From: Streptomyces sp. NBC_01214
GTDB taxonomy: Bacteria; Actinomycetota; Actinomycetes; Streptomycetales; Streptomycetaceae
NCBI RefSeq assembly: GCF_026340975.1
Contig: NZ_JAPEOS010000002.1
Coordinates: forward strand, 1,320,501 to 1,384,500
Length of the DNA: 64,000 nt
Reading direction: 5' to 3'
Shown here: in pieces, positions 25,853-34,185 of the stretch
Position numbering within the stretch: the stretch's first letter is position 1
Layout of the letters: each line of letters begins with the position of its first letter
Notes under the pieces: generated by a model
Told to the model about the DNA's origin: nothing
What the model saw: the letters and a program-made list of their open reading frames with translations, nothing else
Databases searched by the model: none
Translations under genes and position numbers: made by a program

Positions 25853-27286
25853 TTGACCAGCAGCACATCGCGGGCCTCGGCACCGGGCGGCGGATCGTCG
25901 CCGCACCCCGAGCACCTCGGCCACGTCATCTTCATCGCCGCGGCCGCGGCGATGGGCGGCTTCCTCTTCGGGTACGACAGTTCCGTCATCAACGGCGCCG
26001 TCGTCGCCATCCGCGAACGGTTCGACGTCGGGTCCGCGGCGCTCGCCCAGGTGATCGCCGCCGCACTGATCGGCTGCGCGTTCGGTGCCGCCACCGCGGG
26101 CCGCATCGCTGACCGGATCGGCCGAATCCGCTGCATGCAGATCGCCGCCGTCCTGTTCACCGCGAGCGCCCTGGGTTCGGCCCTCCCGTTCGCGTTGTGG
26201 GACCTCGCCATGTGGCGCGTGATCGGCGGCATCGGCATCGGCATGGCCTCCGTCATCGGCCCCGCCTACATCGCCGAGGTGTCCCCGGCCGCCTACCGCG
26301 GCCGCCTCGCCTCCTTCCAGCAGGCCGCCATCGTCATCGGCATCGCCGTCTCCCAGCTCGTGAACTGGGCCATCCTGAACCTCGCCGACGGGGACCAGCG
26401 CGGCAACATCGCCGGCCTGGAGGCCTGGCAGTGGATGCTGGGCGTCATGGTCGTCCCGGCCGCCCTCTACGGGCTGATGTCCTTCGTCATCCCGGAGTCC
26501 CCCCGCTTCCTGATCTCCGTCGGCCGCAACGACGAGGCCAGGAAGGTGCTGACCGAGGTCGAGGGTTCGAAGATCGACCTGGACGAACGGGTCGCCGAGA
26601 TCGAGCACGCGATGCGCTCCGAGCACAAGTCCACCTTCAAGGACCTGCTCGGCGGCCGCTTCGGCTTCCTGCCCATCGTCTGGGTCGGTATCGGCCTCTC
26701 GCTCTTCCAGCAGCTCGTCGGCATCAACGTGATCTTCTACTACAGCTCCTCGCTGTGGCAGTCGGTCGGCATCGACCCGAGCGCCTCGTTCCTGTACTCC
26801 TTCGAGACCTCGGTCGTGAACATCATCGGCACGGTGATCGCGATGATCTTCGTCGACCGGATCGGCCGCAAGCCGCTCGCCCTCATCGGCTCCGTCGGCA
26901 TGTCGATCTCGCTGGGCCTGGCCGCCTGGGCCTTCAGTTACAAGTCCGGGGTCGGCGACGACATCTCCCTGCCGCACGCCCAGGGCATCGTGGCCCTGAT
27001 CGCCGCCAACTGCTTCGTCCTCTTCTTCGCCCTCTCCTGGGGCGTGGTCGTCTGGGTGCTGCTCGGCGAGATGTTCCCGGGCCGCATCCGGGCCGCCGCC
27101 CTCGGCGTGGCCGCCGCCGCCCAGTGGATCGCCAACTGGGTCATCACCGTCAGCTTCCCGACGCTCTCGGACTGGAACCTGTCCGGCGCGTACATGATCT
27201 ACACCGGCTTCGCCCTGCTCTCGATCCCGTTCATCCTCAAGTGGGTGCCGGAGACCAAGGGCAAGGCGCTGGAGGAGATGGGGTAA
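25853..27286 (+). CDS. glcP: Glucose permease, MFS sugar porter family
   Basis: A 477-residue, 12-helix sugar:H+ symporter. Family signatures: AAMGGFLFGYDSSVINGAV in helix 1, GRIADRIGRIRCMQIAAV, IPESPRFLISVGRNDEARKV, GIGLSLFQQLVGINVIFYYS, DRIGRKPLALIGSVGM and a terminal VPETKGKALEEMG. Very similar, from memory, to GlcP (SCO5578), the main glucose transporter of S. coelicolor, which is also next to smc. Start TTG 25853 with GGAG eight bases before; a promoter lies at 25737-25764. A perfect 15-bp terminator stem follows. Glucose specificity is by similarity. Confidence 0.93.
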   Translation: MTSSTSRASAPGGGSSPHPEHLGHVIFIAAAAAMGGFLFGYDSSVINGAVVAIRERFDVGSAALAQVIAAALIGCAFGAATAGRIADRIGRIRCMQIAAVLFTASALGSALPFALWDLAMWRVIGGIGIGMASVIGPAYIAEVSPAAYRGRLASFQQAAIVIGIAVSQLVNWAILNLADGDQRGNIAGLEAWQWMLGVMVVPAALYGLMSFVIPESPRFLISVGRNDEARKVLTEVEGSKIDLDERVAEIEHAMRSEHKSTFKDLLGGRFGFLPIVWVGIGLSLFQQLVGINVIFYYSSSLWQSVGIDPSASFLYSFETSVVNIIGTVIAMIFVDRIGRKPLALIGSVGMSISLGLAAWAFSYKSGVGDDISLPHAQGIVALIAANCFVLFFALSWGVVVWVLLGEMFPGRIRAAALGVAAAAQWIANWVITVSFPTLSDWNLSGAYMIYTGFALLSIPFILKWVPETKGKALEEMG

Positions 27287-27315
27287 CCACCCCCGCCAAC
27301 GCCCCTTCTCCTCGA

Positions 27316-27350
27316 TACTGCCCCGGCTCAGTCCTTGAGCCGGGGCAGTA
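27316..27350. terminator. Bidirectional terminator glcP / luciferase-like gene
   Basis: A perfect 15-bp stem, TACTGCCCCGGCTCA (27316-27330) and TGAGCCGGGGCAGTA (27336-27350). It includes the last codons and the stop of the minus-strand oxidoreductase gene. Confidence 0.85.
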
Positions 27351-28314
27351 CCTGTTCGCAGAGCAGGTGCAGGCTCCGCCAGCCCTCGTCCAGCGGCATC
27401 CCGCCGCACAGCGGGTGCAGGACCAGGTTCCCCGCCTCGCCCGCGGCCCGGCCGTACGCGACCGCCTCGTCCGGGGTGAGGATGCGGTACACGCCCTCCG
27501 CGCGCAGCTCCGCCACCGAGCGCGCGGTCGACCGTACGGCGCTGCGGATGTCCTTGGACTGCCAGGACGCGTACGTGCCCGCCTCGTGCAGGAAGCGCTC
27601 GCCGTGCTCGGCCCAGACCCGGTCCGGGTCCTCCGCGACGTGCAGCAGCGGGGTCTCGGCCGCCGGCATCATGCAGAAGCCCTCCGTGCCGTACTCCGCC
27701 AGCCGCGCGGTGTAGTACGCCTCCAGCTCCGGCAGGTGCGCGCTGGGGAAGAAGGGCAGCCCCAGCCGGGCGGCGCGGCGGGCCGCGGCCTCGGAGCTGC
27801 CGCCGACCAGCAGCAGCGGGTGCGGCCGGGTGAACGGCGTCGGGGTGACCCGTACCGTGCGGCCGCGGAACTCGAAGGGCTCACCGGTCCATGCCTTCAG
27901 CAGGGTCTCCAGCAGCTCGTCCTGGAGCCTGCCGCGCCGGCCCCACTCCACGCCGTGCTGCTCGTACTCCGCGGGCCGGTAGCCGATGCCCGCGACCGTC
28001 ACCAGGCGGCCCCCGCTCAAGAGGTCGAGGACGGCGATGTCCTCGGCGACCTTCAGCGGGTCGTACAGCGGGCCGATGATCGCCGAGACGGTGACCGCGA
28101 TCCGGCGGGTCGCGCCGAAGACCGCGCCCGCGAAGGCGAAGGGGGAGGGCAGCCAGTTGTTGTCGGTGCCGTGGTGCTCCTCGGTCTGGACGGTGTCGAT
28201 CCCGCGGTCGTCCGCGTACCGGGCCATCTCCAGCGCCGCCTTGTAGCGGGCGGAGAGGGACTCGGGGGTGCCGTTCGGGTCGACGAGATTGAACCGGGCC
28301 ACGGTGATGGGCAT
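27328..28314 (-). CDS. Luciferase-like flavin-dependent monooxygenase (LLM family)
   Basis: A 328-residue bacterial-luciferase-fold protein that would use reduced flavin. Typical segments: MARYADDRGIDTVQTEEHHG (the conserved EHH region), the beta-strand ATRRIAVTVSAIIGPLYDPL, VAEDIAVLDLLSGGRLVTVA, GIGYRPAEYEQHG and HPLLLVGGSSEAAARRAARL. Substrate cannot be read from sequence. It lies 63 bases downstream of an NCS1 permease gene on the same strand, suggesting import and oxidation of a nucleobase, hydantoin or similar compound. A palindrome near the junction could be an operator. No flavin reductase gene is adjacent. Confidence 0.85.
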   Translation of the reverse strand: MPITVARFNLVDPNGTPESLSARYKAALEMARYADDRGIDTVQTEEHHGTDNNWLPSPFAFAGAVFGATRRIAVTVSAIIGPLYDPLKVAEDIAVLDLLSGGRLVTVAGIGYRPAEYEQHGVEWGRRGRLQDELLETLLKAWTGEPFEFRGRTVRVTPTPFTRPHPLLLVGGSSEAAARRAARLGLPFFPSAHLPELEAYYTARLAEYGTEGFCMMPAAETPLLHVAEDPDRVWAEHGERFLHEAGTYASWQSKDIRSAVRSTARSVAELRAEGVYRILTPDEAVAYGRAAGEAGNLVLHPLCGGMPLDEGWRSLHLLCEQVLPRLKD

Positions 28315-28366
28315 GGAGGAGTACCCCTTCGCCGGATGTGGGTGGGCGGGCGCAGGGGGACGTTAG

Positions 28367-28381
28367 CTGACGTTGCGTCAG
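28367..28381. promoter_or_regulatory. Palindrome at the NCS1 permease / LLM gene junction
   Basis: CTGACGTTGCGTCAG, a 15-base near-perfect palindrome about 53 bases upstream of the LLM start, overlapping the permease stop. Size and symmetry resemble a TetR/GntR-type operator. It could instead be a weak hairpin. Confidence 0.4.
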
Positions 28382-29841
28382 TTGGACAGGGATCCGGCGG
28401 GCTCGCGCTCCCCGGCCGCAGCCGGCTCCACCGGCTCCACCGGCGCCGTGCGCGGCAGTACGGCGTACAGCGCGGCCGAGGTGAGGATCCCCGCCGCCCA
28501 GCCCAGGCCGTTCTCTCCGATCCAGGTGGAGGCGAGCGGTCCGGCGAACCAGTCCACCTTGGTGAACAACAGGCCCACGACGAGCGCGAGGGCCCAAGCG
28601 GTCATCGCCTGCCAGGCGAAGCCGCCCTTGTACCAGTAGGCGCTGGTCCGCGTGGTGTCCAGCAGGGCGGGGCCGTCGTAGGTCGTGCGGTGCAGCATGT
28701 CCACGCCGAAGACGCCGATCCATGCGGAGAACGCCACGGCCAGCAGGGTCAGGAAGGAGATGAACGAGCCGAAGAAGCTGGTGGCAACCACCATCAGCAG
28801 GAACCCGAAGACCAGGCTGATGATCGCGTTGACGCTGACGGCGGCGGCCCGCGGGACCTTGATGCCCAGGGTCTGCGCGGTGAACCCGGCCGAGTACATC
28901 GACATCGAGTTGATCAGCAGCATGCCGACGAGTGCGATGAGCAGGTACGGGACCGCGATCCAGGTCGGGAGCAGCTCGCCGATGAAGGACACCGGGTCCT
29001 GGGCCGTGGCCAGGTCCGGCGTGCCGACGGCCATCACCGCGCCCATCAGGACCATCGGGAGCACGACCACGCCGGCGCCGCCGATCGTCGCGCCGACCAT
29101 GCCCTTGGAGGAGGCGGTGCGCGGCAGGTAGCGGGTGAAGTCGGGGCCCGAGGGCACCCAGCTGATGCCGCCGGCCGCGATCGTACCGATGCCCGCGATC
29201 ATCATCGCGCTGGAGCCGGCCGGCTTGTCGAAGACGGCGGACCAGTCGGTCGTGAAGACCAGGTACCCGAGGACGAGCACGCTGAACGCGCCGAAGAGGT
29301 ACGTAGACCACGTGGAGCAGACGCGCAGGGCGTTGATGCCGAGGCCCGAGACCACGAAGGTGCAGCCCACGAAGAACAGCAGGGTGACGACGATGAGCGG
29401 GGTGCTGCTGCGGACCCCGAACAGCAGGTCGAGCACGGTCAGTACGGCGTAGGCGCCGCTGACCGCGTTGATGGTCTCCCAGCCCCAGCGGGCCACCCAG
29501 ATCAAGGCGCCCGGGAAGAGGTTGCCGCGCTGCCCGAACACCGCCCGCGACAGGGCCATGCCCGGGGCGCCGCCGCGCTTGCCCGCGATGGATATCAGGC
29601 CGACGATCCCGTACGAGACGACCGGTGCGGCCACCGCGACGACGAGCACCTGCCAGATGTTGAGCTCGTTGAAGATCACCAGCCCCGCACCCATGGTCAG
29701 CAGCAGCACGCTGATGTTGGCGGCGACCCAGGTGGGTACGAGCTCGCGGACCCGTCCGCCGCGCTCGCTGTCCGGGACGGGTTCCAGGCCGCGGGTCTCG
29801 ATCGCGGTTTCGGCAGCGCCGTCGGCGGGCTCGGCAGGCAT
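28378..29841 (-). CDS. NCS1-family nucleobase/cation symporter
   Basis: A 487-residue integral membrane permease with 12 predicted helices: VPTWVAANISVLLLTMGAGL in helix 1, SYGIVGLISIAGKRGGAPGM, SRAVFGQRGNLFPG, WETINAVSGAY, and SWVPSGPDFTRYLPR followed by the motif-rich LINSMSMYSAGFTAQ. The PGM…SRA…FG pattern and GPDFTRY are NCS1 (cytosine/purine/allantoin/hydantoin) signatures. ATG 29841 is preferred because GGAG lies eight bases ahead; an MMM start at 29889 lacks a ribosome site. Divergent from ftsY. Substrate unknown. Confidence 0.9.
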   Translation of the reverse strand: MPAEPADGAAETAIETRGLEPVPDSERGGRVRELVPTWVAANISVLLLTMGAGLVIFNELNIWQVLVVAVAAPVVSYGIVGLISIAGKRGGAPGMALSRAVFGQRGNLFPGALIWVARWGWETINAVSGAYAVLTVLDLLFGVRSSTPLIVVTLLFFVGCTFVVSGLGINALRVCSTWSTYLFGAFSVLVLGYLVFTTDWSAVFDKPAGSSAMMIAGIGTIAAGGISWVPSGPDFTRYLPRTASSKGMVGATIGGAGVVVLPMVLMGAVMAVGTPDLATAQDPVSFIGELLPTWIAVPYLLIALVGMLLINSMSMYSAGFTAQTLGIKVPRAAAVSVNAIISLVFGFLLMVVATSFFGSFISFLTLLAVAFSAWIGVFGVDMLHRTTYDGPALLDTTRTSAYWYKGGFAWQAMTAWALALVVGLLFTKVDWFAGPLASTWIGENGLGWAAGILTSAALYAVLPRTAPVEPVEPAAAGEREPAGSLSN

Positions 29842-29985
29842 GCGATTGCTCCGTTGGGGAGGGTATGAGGGGAAGTCGTTCATCATCATGGATTTGCTGC
29901 TAAAACCACAAACCGCGGCTTACGTCCCGGTCCGCACGCCCGGGTTCCCGGCTCCGGGGCGGCGGTGTCCGATACTGGTGGGGTT

Positions 29986-31203
29986 ATGGACATCCTCATC
30001 CTTGCTGTAGTCATCGCCCTGGTCGCGGTCGGTGTGATCAGCGGGCTCGTGGTCAGCAGCCGCAAGAAGAAGCAGCTGCCGCCGCCGGCACCGCCGAGCA
30101 CGCCGACCATCACTGCCCCGCCTGCCGAGCCGCAGGTGGGGGAGGACGCCGTAGAGACGGCGGAAGAGCCGCGCCGCACGATCGAGGAGGTCGGACTCCC
30201 GGAGGCCGCAGCTCCCGCCCCGGCGCCGGTAGCCGAACCCGTGCCCGCGGCCCCGGCCGCGCCCGAGATCGAGGTGCCCGAGCCCACCGCCGGGCGCCTG
30301 GTCCGGCTGCGCGCCCGCCTGGCCCGGTCGCAGAACTCCCTCGGCAAGGGGCTGCTCACGCTGCTCTCCCGGGAGCACCTCGACGAGGACACCTGGGAGG
30401 AGATCGAGGAGACCCTCCTCGTCGCCGACGTCGGTGTCGTGCCGACCCAGGAGCTCGTGGACCGGCTCCGCGAGCGGGTCAAGGTGCTCGGCACCCGGAC
30501 CCCGGCGGACCTGCGCGCCCTGCTCAAGGAGGAGCTGCTGACCCTGGTCGGCACCGACTTCGACCGCGTCGTGAAGACGGAGAGCGGCGAGGACACCCCC
30601 GGTGTGATCATGGTCGTCGGCGTCAACGGCACCGGCAAGACCACCACCACCGGCAAGCTGGCCCGGGTGCTCGTCGCCGACGGCCGCAGCGTGGTGCTCG
30701 GCGCGGCCGACACCTTCCGCGCCGCCGCCGCCGACCAGCTCCAGACCTGGGGCGAGCGCGTCGGCGCCCGTACCGTACGCGGCCCCGAGGGCGGCGACCC
30801 GGCCTCGATCGCCTACGACGCGGTCAAGGAGGGCATCGCCGAGGGCGCCGACGTGGTACTCATCGACACCGCGGGCCGCCTGCACACCAAGACCGGCCTG
30901 ATGGACGAGCTCGGCAAGGTCAAGCGCGTCGTGGAGAAGCACGGCCCGCTGGACGAGATCCTGCTGGTCCTGGACGCCACCACCGGGCAGAACGGCCTGA
31001 CCCAGGCCCGTGTCTTCGCCGAGGTCGTGGACATCACCGGCATCGTGCTGACCAAGCTCGACGGCACGGCCAAGGGCGGCATCGTCGTCGCCGTCCAGCG
31101 CGAACTGGGCGTACCGGTGAAGCTCATCGGCCTCGGTGAGGGTCCGGACGACCTGGCGCCCTTCGAGCCGGAGGCGTTCGTGGACGCCCTGATCGGCGAC
31201 TGA
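29986..31203 (+). CDS. ftsY: Signal recognition particle receptor FtsY
   Basis: Membrane receptor GTPase that accepts ribosome-nascent chain-SRP complexes; 405 residues. One N-terminal membrane segment (ILILAVVIALVAVGVISGLV), an acidic/Pro-Ala linker to about residue 100, then the NG domain: GVNGTGKTTTTGKLARV (P-loop), GAADTFRAAAADQLQTW, DTAGRLHTKTGLMDEL and TKLDGTAKGGIVVA. ATG 29986 gives the membrane-anchor N-terminus; GTG 29965 is less likely. Its partner ffh is 7.4 kb downstream. A terminator follows. Confidence 0.97.
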   Translation: MDILILAVVIALVAVGVISGLVVSSRKKKQLPPPAPPSTPTITAPPAEPQVGEDAVETAEEPRRTIEEVGLPEAAAPAPAPVAEPVPAAPAAPEIEVPEPTAGRLVRLRARLARSQNSLGKGLLTLLSREHLDEDTWEEIEETLLVADVGVVPTQELVDRLRERVKVLGTRTPADLRALLKEELLTLVGTDFDRVVKTESGEDTPGVIMVVGVNGTGKTTTTGKLARVLVADGRSVVLGAADTFRAAAADQLQTWGERVGARTVRGPEGGDPASIAYDAVKEGIAEGADVVLIDTAGRLHTKTGLMDELGKVKRVVEKHGPLDEILLVLDATTGQNGLTQARVFAEVVDITGIVLTKLDGTAKGGIVVAVQRELGVPVKLIGLGEGPDDLAPFEPEAFVDALIGD

Positions 31204-31224
31204 CCGCCGTCCCGCACGGACACC

Positions 31225-31259
31225 GGTGCCCCCGCGTTCCACCGGAACGCGGGGGCACC
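31225..31259. terminator. Bidirectional terminator after ftsY
   Basis: GGTGCCCCCGCGTTCC and GGAACGCGGGGGCACC form a perfect 16-bp stem with a minimal ACC loop, between convergent ftsY and the primase/polymerase-like gene. Confidence 0.85.
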
Positions 31260-31294
31260 GTCACGTGCGGCTCCGGCGTACCTCCGGAACGCGA

Positions 31295-31969
31295 CTACCG
31301 CCGGAAGCGGTGGCAGATGTACGCGAGGGTCCCCAGCAGGAGCCTGGCCTGTGGCGGGCCGCCGGCGGAGTCGAGCGCTGGCGGCCGCAGCCAGCCGACC
31401 TGACCGAGCCCGGCGCGGTCCGAGGGCGGGGCCGTCACGAACGCGCCGTGACCCAGGGCCCGCAGGTCGAGGTCGGCGTCGTCCCAGCCCATCCGGTACA
31501 GCAACTGCGGCAGTTCGGCAGCCGCTCCCGGGGCCACGAAGAACTGCGTCCGACCGTCGGCGGTGGCGATGACCGGGCCGAGCGGCAGGCCCATCCGCTC
31601 CAGCCGCACCAGCGCGCGCCGCCCGGCCTCCTCGGAGACCTCGATGACGTCGAAGGCGCGGCCCACGGGGAGCAGCACGGCGGCGCCCGGGTACTCGCTC
31701 CAGGCCTCGGTGACCTCGTCCAGGGTGGCCCCGGCCGGGACCGTGGGGGCGAAGGCCAGGGGATGGGCCCCGGGTTCGGGGCACGTCCTGTCCCCGCAGG
31801 AGCAGTCGCGGGCGGGGGCCGCAGCGCGGGCGCCGGGGACCACGTCCCACCCCCACAGTCCGGTGTACTCCGCCACCGCCGTGCACTCCGAGGTCCGGCC
31901 GCGGCGCCGGGTGCCGGAGCGGAACTCCTTGGTGCTGCGGCTGCCGCCGATCGTGAAGCCCATGCCCAT
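31295..31969 (-). CDS. Bifunctional DNA primase/polymerase N-terminal-like protein
   Basis: A 224-residue protein related to the prim-pol N-terminal domain: AVAEYTGLWGWDVVPGARAA, the cysteine cluster CSCGDRTCPEPGAHPLAF, an AWSEYPGAAVLLPVGRAFDV block, ATADGRTQFFVAPG and GHGAFVTAPPSDRAG. Stand-alone short versions are common in Streptomyces and may be regulators or degenerate; the acidic catalytic pair of true prim-pols is not obvious here. Start ATG 31969 (GGAGG four bases ahead) or ATG 31963 (ten bases). Divergent from nsdA, an arrangement conserved in S. coelicolor as I recall. Confidence 0.8.
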   Translation of the reverse strand: MGMGFTIGGSRSTKEFRSGTRRRGRTSECTAVAEYTGLWGWDVVPGARAAAPARDCSCGDRTCPEPGAHPLAFAPTVPAGATLDEVTEAWSEYPGAAVLLPVGRAFDVIEVSEEAGRRALVRLERMGLPLGPVIATADGRTQFFVAPGAAAELPQLLYRMGWDDADLDLRALGHGAFVTAPPSDRAGLGQVGWLRPPALDSAGGPPQARLLLGTLAYICHRFRR

Positions 31970-32384
31970 GCCCCCTCCAACGGGTCGGACGTGCCGGTGG
32001 TTACGAAGCCGGTGCGACGACCTCGACGGGACCTTCGCCGGCCGTCCCGCCGCGGGGTGTCCTCCGATGCCGCCCGGCGCACTCCTCGCCGCGCGCGCCC
32101 CGAGCGCACTCCAGTCCAACCGATCCGCTTTCACCTCGGTGTCAAGTGAATCGCGCCTGGCCGGTGGCTAGTTCATTCGAAGGGGTGGCGAATGGTGGCG
32201 TTTCTGGAATCAACCTCGCCGCAGGGGTGATCGTAGGATTACTTTCGGTAGGCGAAACCTGAAGGCGACCCATCCGTGGGTATGCCGGAGGCAATATGTG
32301 AAGGACCTGTGAAGGTCCGTGGCGGCGCCCGGCGCCCCGGCCAAGGTTTCGTGTGGAAGATGCTGAGCGGATGGGGGCGTTCCA
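31970..32384. other. 415-base divergent promoter region upstream of nsdA
   Basis: No gene seen. It holds an inverted repeat CATTCG-N9-CGAATG (32174-32194) and the least GC-rich stretch of the area (GTAGGATTACTTTCGGTAGG, around 32233-32252). The length is large for a core gene, in keeping with complex control of nsdA, but I recognise no known regulator box. Confidence 0.6.
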
Positions 32385-33875
32385 GTGAGCGGCAACGGCG
32401 CAAGCGGAACGATCGAGGATGCTGCTGCGCGCAACGAACAGCTGACCTCGTGGTTCGTCCGCAGCGGCTGGTCCAAGGGCGAACTCGCCCGGCAAGTCAA
32501 CCGTCGGGCGCGCCAGATGGGCGCCCACCACATCAGCACGGACACCTCCCGGGTGCGTCGCTGGCTCGACGGTGAACAGCCCCGCGAACCCGTCCCGCGC
32601 ATCCTGTCCGAGCTGTTCTCCGAGCGCTTCGGCTCCGTCGTCGCCATCGAGCAGCTCGGCCTGCGCACCGCCCACCAGACCCCCTCCGTCTCCGGGGTCG
32701 ACCTGCCCTGGGCCGGCCCGCAGACCGTCGAACTGCTCGGCGAGTTCTCCCGCAGCGACCTGATGCTGGCGCGCCGCGGCTTCCTCGGGACCTCGCTCGC
32801 CCTCTCCGCCGGCCCCGCCCTCATCGAGCCCATGCAGCGCTGGCTCGTCCCGGTACCGGCCGCCGACCCGGGACCGCGCGGGGCGGGGCCGACGGGGGCC
32901 CTCGGCGGCCACCGCCCGCCCCGGCTCTCCGAACCGGAACTCGACCTCCTCGACGCCACCACCGTCATGTTCCGCCAGTGGGACGCCCAGTGCGGCGGGG
33001 GACTGCGCCGCAAGGCCGTCGTGGGCCAGCTCCACGAGGTCACCGACCTGCTCCAGGAGAACCATCCGGCGCCGGTCATGAAGCGGCTCTTCAAGGTCGC
33101 CGCCGAACTGGCCGAACTGGCCGGCTGGATGAGCTACGACATCGGCCTGCACCCCACCGCGCAGAAGTACTTCGTGCTCGCGCTGCACGCCGCCAAGGAG
33201 GGCGGAGATAAGCCGCTCGGCTCGTACATCCTCTCCAGCATGAGCCGTCAGATGATCCACCTGGGGCGCCCCGAGGACGCCCTGGAACTCATCCACCTCG
33301 CGCAGTACGGCAGCCGCGACTGCGCCGGCCCGCGCACCCAGGCCATGCTGTATGCGATGGAGGCCCGCGCGTACGCCAACATGGGCCAGCCCAGCCGGTG
33401 CAAGCGGGCCGTGCGGATGGCCGAGGACACCTTCTCCGACGTCGGCTTCGCGGGCGAGCCCGAACCCGACTGGATCCGCTTCTTCTCCGAGGCGGAGCTG
33501 AACGGCGAGAACTCCCACTCGTACCGGGACCTGGCCTACGTGGCCGGGCGCAGCCCCATGTACGCCTCCCTCGCCGAGCCCGTCATGGAACGGGCCGTCG
33601 AGCTCTTCGAGAAGGACGAGGAGCACCAGCGCTCCTACGCCCTCAACCTCATCGGCATGGCCACCGTGCACCTGCTCCAGCGCGAGCCCGAGCAGGCCGC
33701 GGCCCTCGTCGACCGCGCGCTCGACGTGGCGGGAAGGGTGCGGTCCGAACGGGTGAACACCCGCCTGCGCAAGACCGTAGACACCGCCGCCCGTGAGTAC
33801 GGCGACGTCGCCGAGGTGGTCCGGCTCACCGACCACCTGGCTTCCCGGCTCCCCGAAGCCGCGGAGGCCGTCTGA
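32385..33875 (+). CDS. nsdA: Negative regulator of differentiation NsdA
   Basis: A 496-residue cytosolic regulator. The N-terminal 70 residues resemble a helix-turn-helix (LTSWFVRSGWSKGELARQVN, HISTDTSRVRRWLDGEQPRE), a central segment contains a hydrophobic Ala/Gly stretch (RGFLGTSLALSAGPALIEPM), and the C-terminal 350 residues are helical repeats of the TPR type (GLHPTAQKYFVLALHAAKEG, RAYANMGQPSRCKRAVRMAE, ALNLIGMATVHLLQREPEQA). From memory this is the Streptomyces NsdA, a repressor of sporulation and antibiotic production in S. coelicolor. Start GTG 32385. Followed by a large inverted repeat. Confidence 0.93.
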   Translation: MSGNGASGTIEDAAARNEQLTSWFVRSGWSKGELARQVNRRARQMGAHHISTDTSRVRRWLDGEQPREPVPRILSELFSERFGSVVAIEQLGLRTAHQTPSVSGVDLPWAGPQTVELLGEFSRSDLMLARRGFLGTSLALSAGPALIEPMQRWLVPVPAADPGPRGAGPTGALGGHRPPRLSEPELDLLDATTVMFRQWDAQCGGGLRRKAVVGQLHEVTDLLQENHPAPVMKRLFKVAAELAELAGWMSYDIGLHPTAQKYFVLALHAAKEGGDKPLGSYILSSMSRQMIHLGRPEDALELIHLAQYGSRDCAGPRTQAMLYAMEARAYANMGQPSRCKRAVRMAEDTFSDVGFAGEPEPDWIRFFSEAELNGENSHSYRDLAYVAGRSPMYASLAEPVMERAVELFEKDEEHQRSYALNLIGMATVHLLQREPEQAAALVDRALDVAGRVRSERVNTRLRKTVDTAAREYGDVAEVVRLTDHLASRLPEAAEAV

Positions 33876-33900
33876 CGGCCCCCCGGCCACCCCCGAGGCC

Positions 33901-33974
33901 CCGGCCGCGGCAGTCACCCCGTGAAGCCCGATCAGGCTCCCCCAGCCAGGACATCCGGGTACTGCCGCGGCCGG
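33901..33974 (+). terminator. Large inverted repeat after nsdA
   Basis: CCGGCCGCGGCAGT (33901-33914) and ACTGCCGCGGCCGG (33961-33974) are perfect 14-bp arms separated by 46 bases; probable terminator or mRNA-stabilising structure. Confidence 0.6.
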
Positions 33975-34002
33975 CTTTCGTGATCCACCTGTTCATTGAC
34001 GC

Positions 34003-34060
34003 GTAACACGCCCGCCCTCTTCGTCACGGGCGCGAAACACCGAGCGGCGCCGCCGGAAAC
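34003..34060 (+). promoter_or_regulatory. Candidate GlnR operator of amtB-glnK-glnD
   Basis: GTCAC-N6-GAAAC (34023-34038) fits the actinobacterial GlnR half-site pair (GTnAC-N6-GAAAC). A second GAAAC starts at 34056, exactly 22 bases after the first, as in tandem GlnR boxes, and a further GTAAC starts at 34003. The site lies about 125-180 bases before amtB. Rest of the 310-base gap: only the nsdA hairpin. Confidence 0.65.
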
Positions 34061-34185
34061 CGGCCTGCGCGAATCTCGGGGTCATTAACCGGCCAGCCTC
34101 CCCAGCCCGGCCGGACACCCCTTTTACGCCGCTCAGGTTTTCACGATCGCCCGCACGCGAACGTACCGACGACGAGGAGACGCCG

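Noticed and set aside
26197..29868. A plus-strand open frame of over 1200 codons across glcP and the NCS1/LLM genes
   Set aside because: Out of frame with glcP and antisense to two recognisable genes; no domain.
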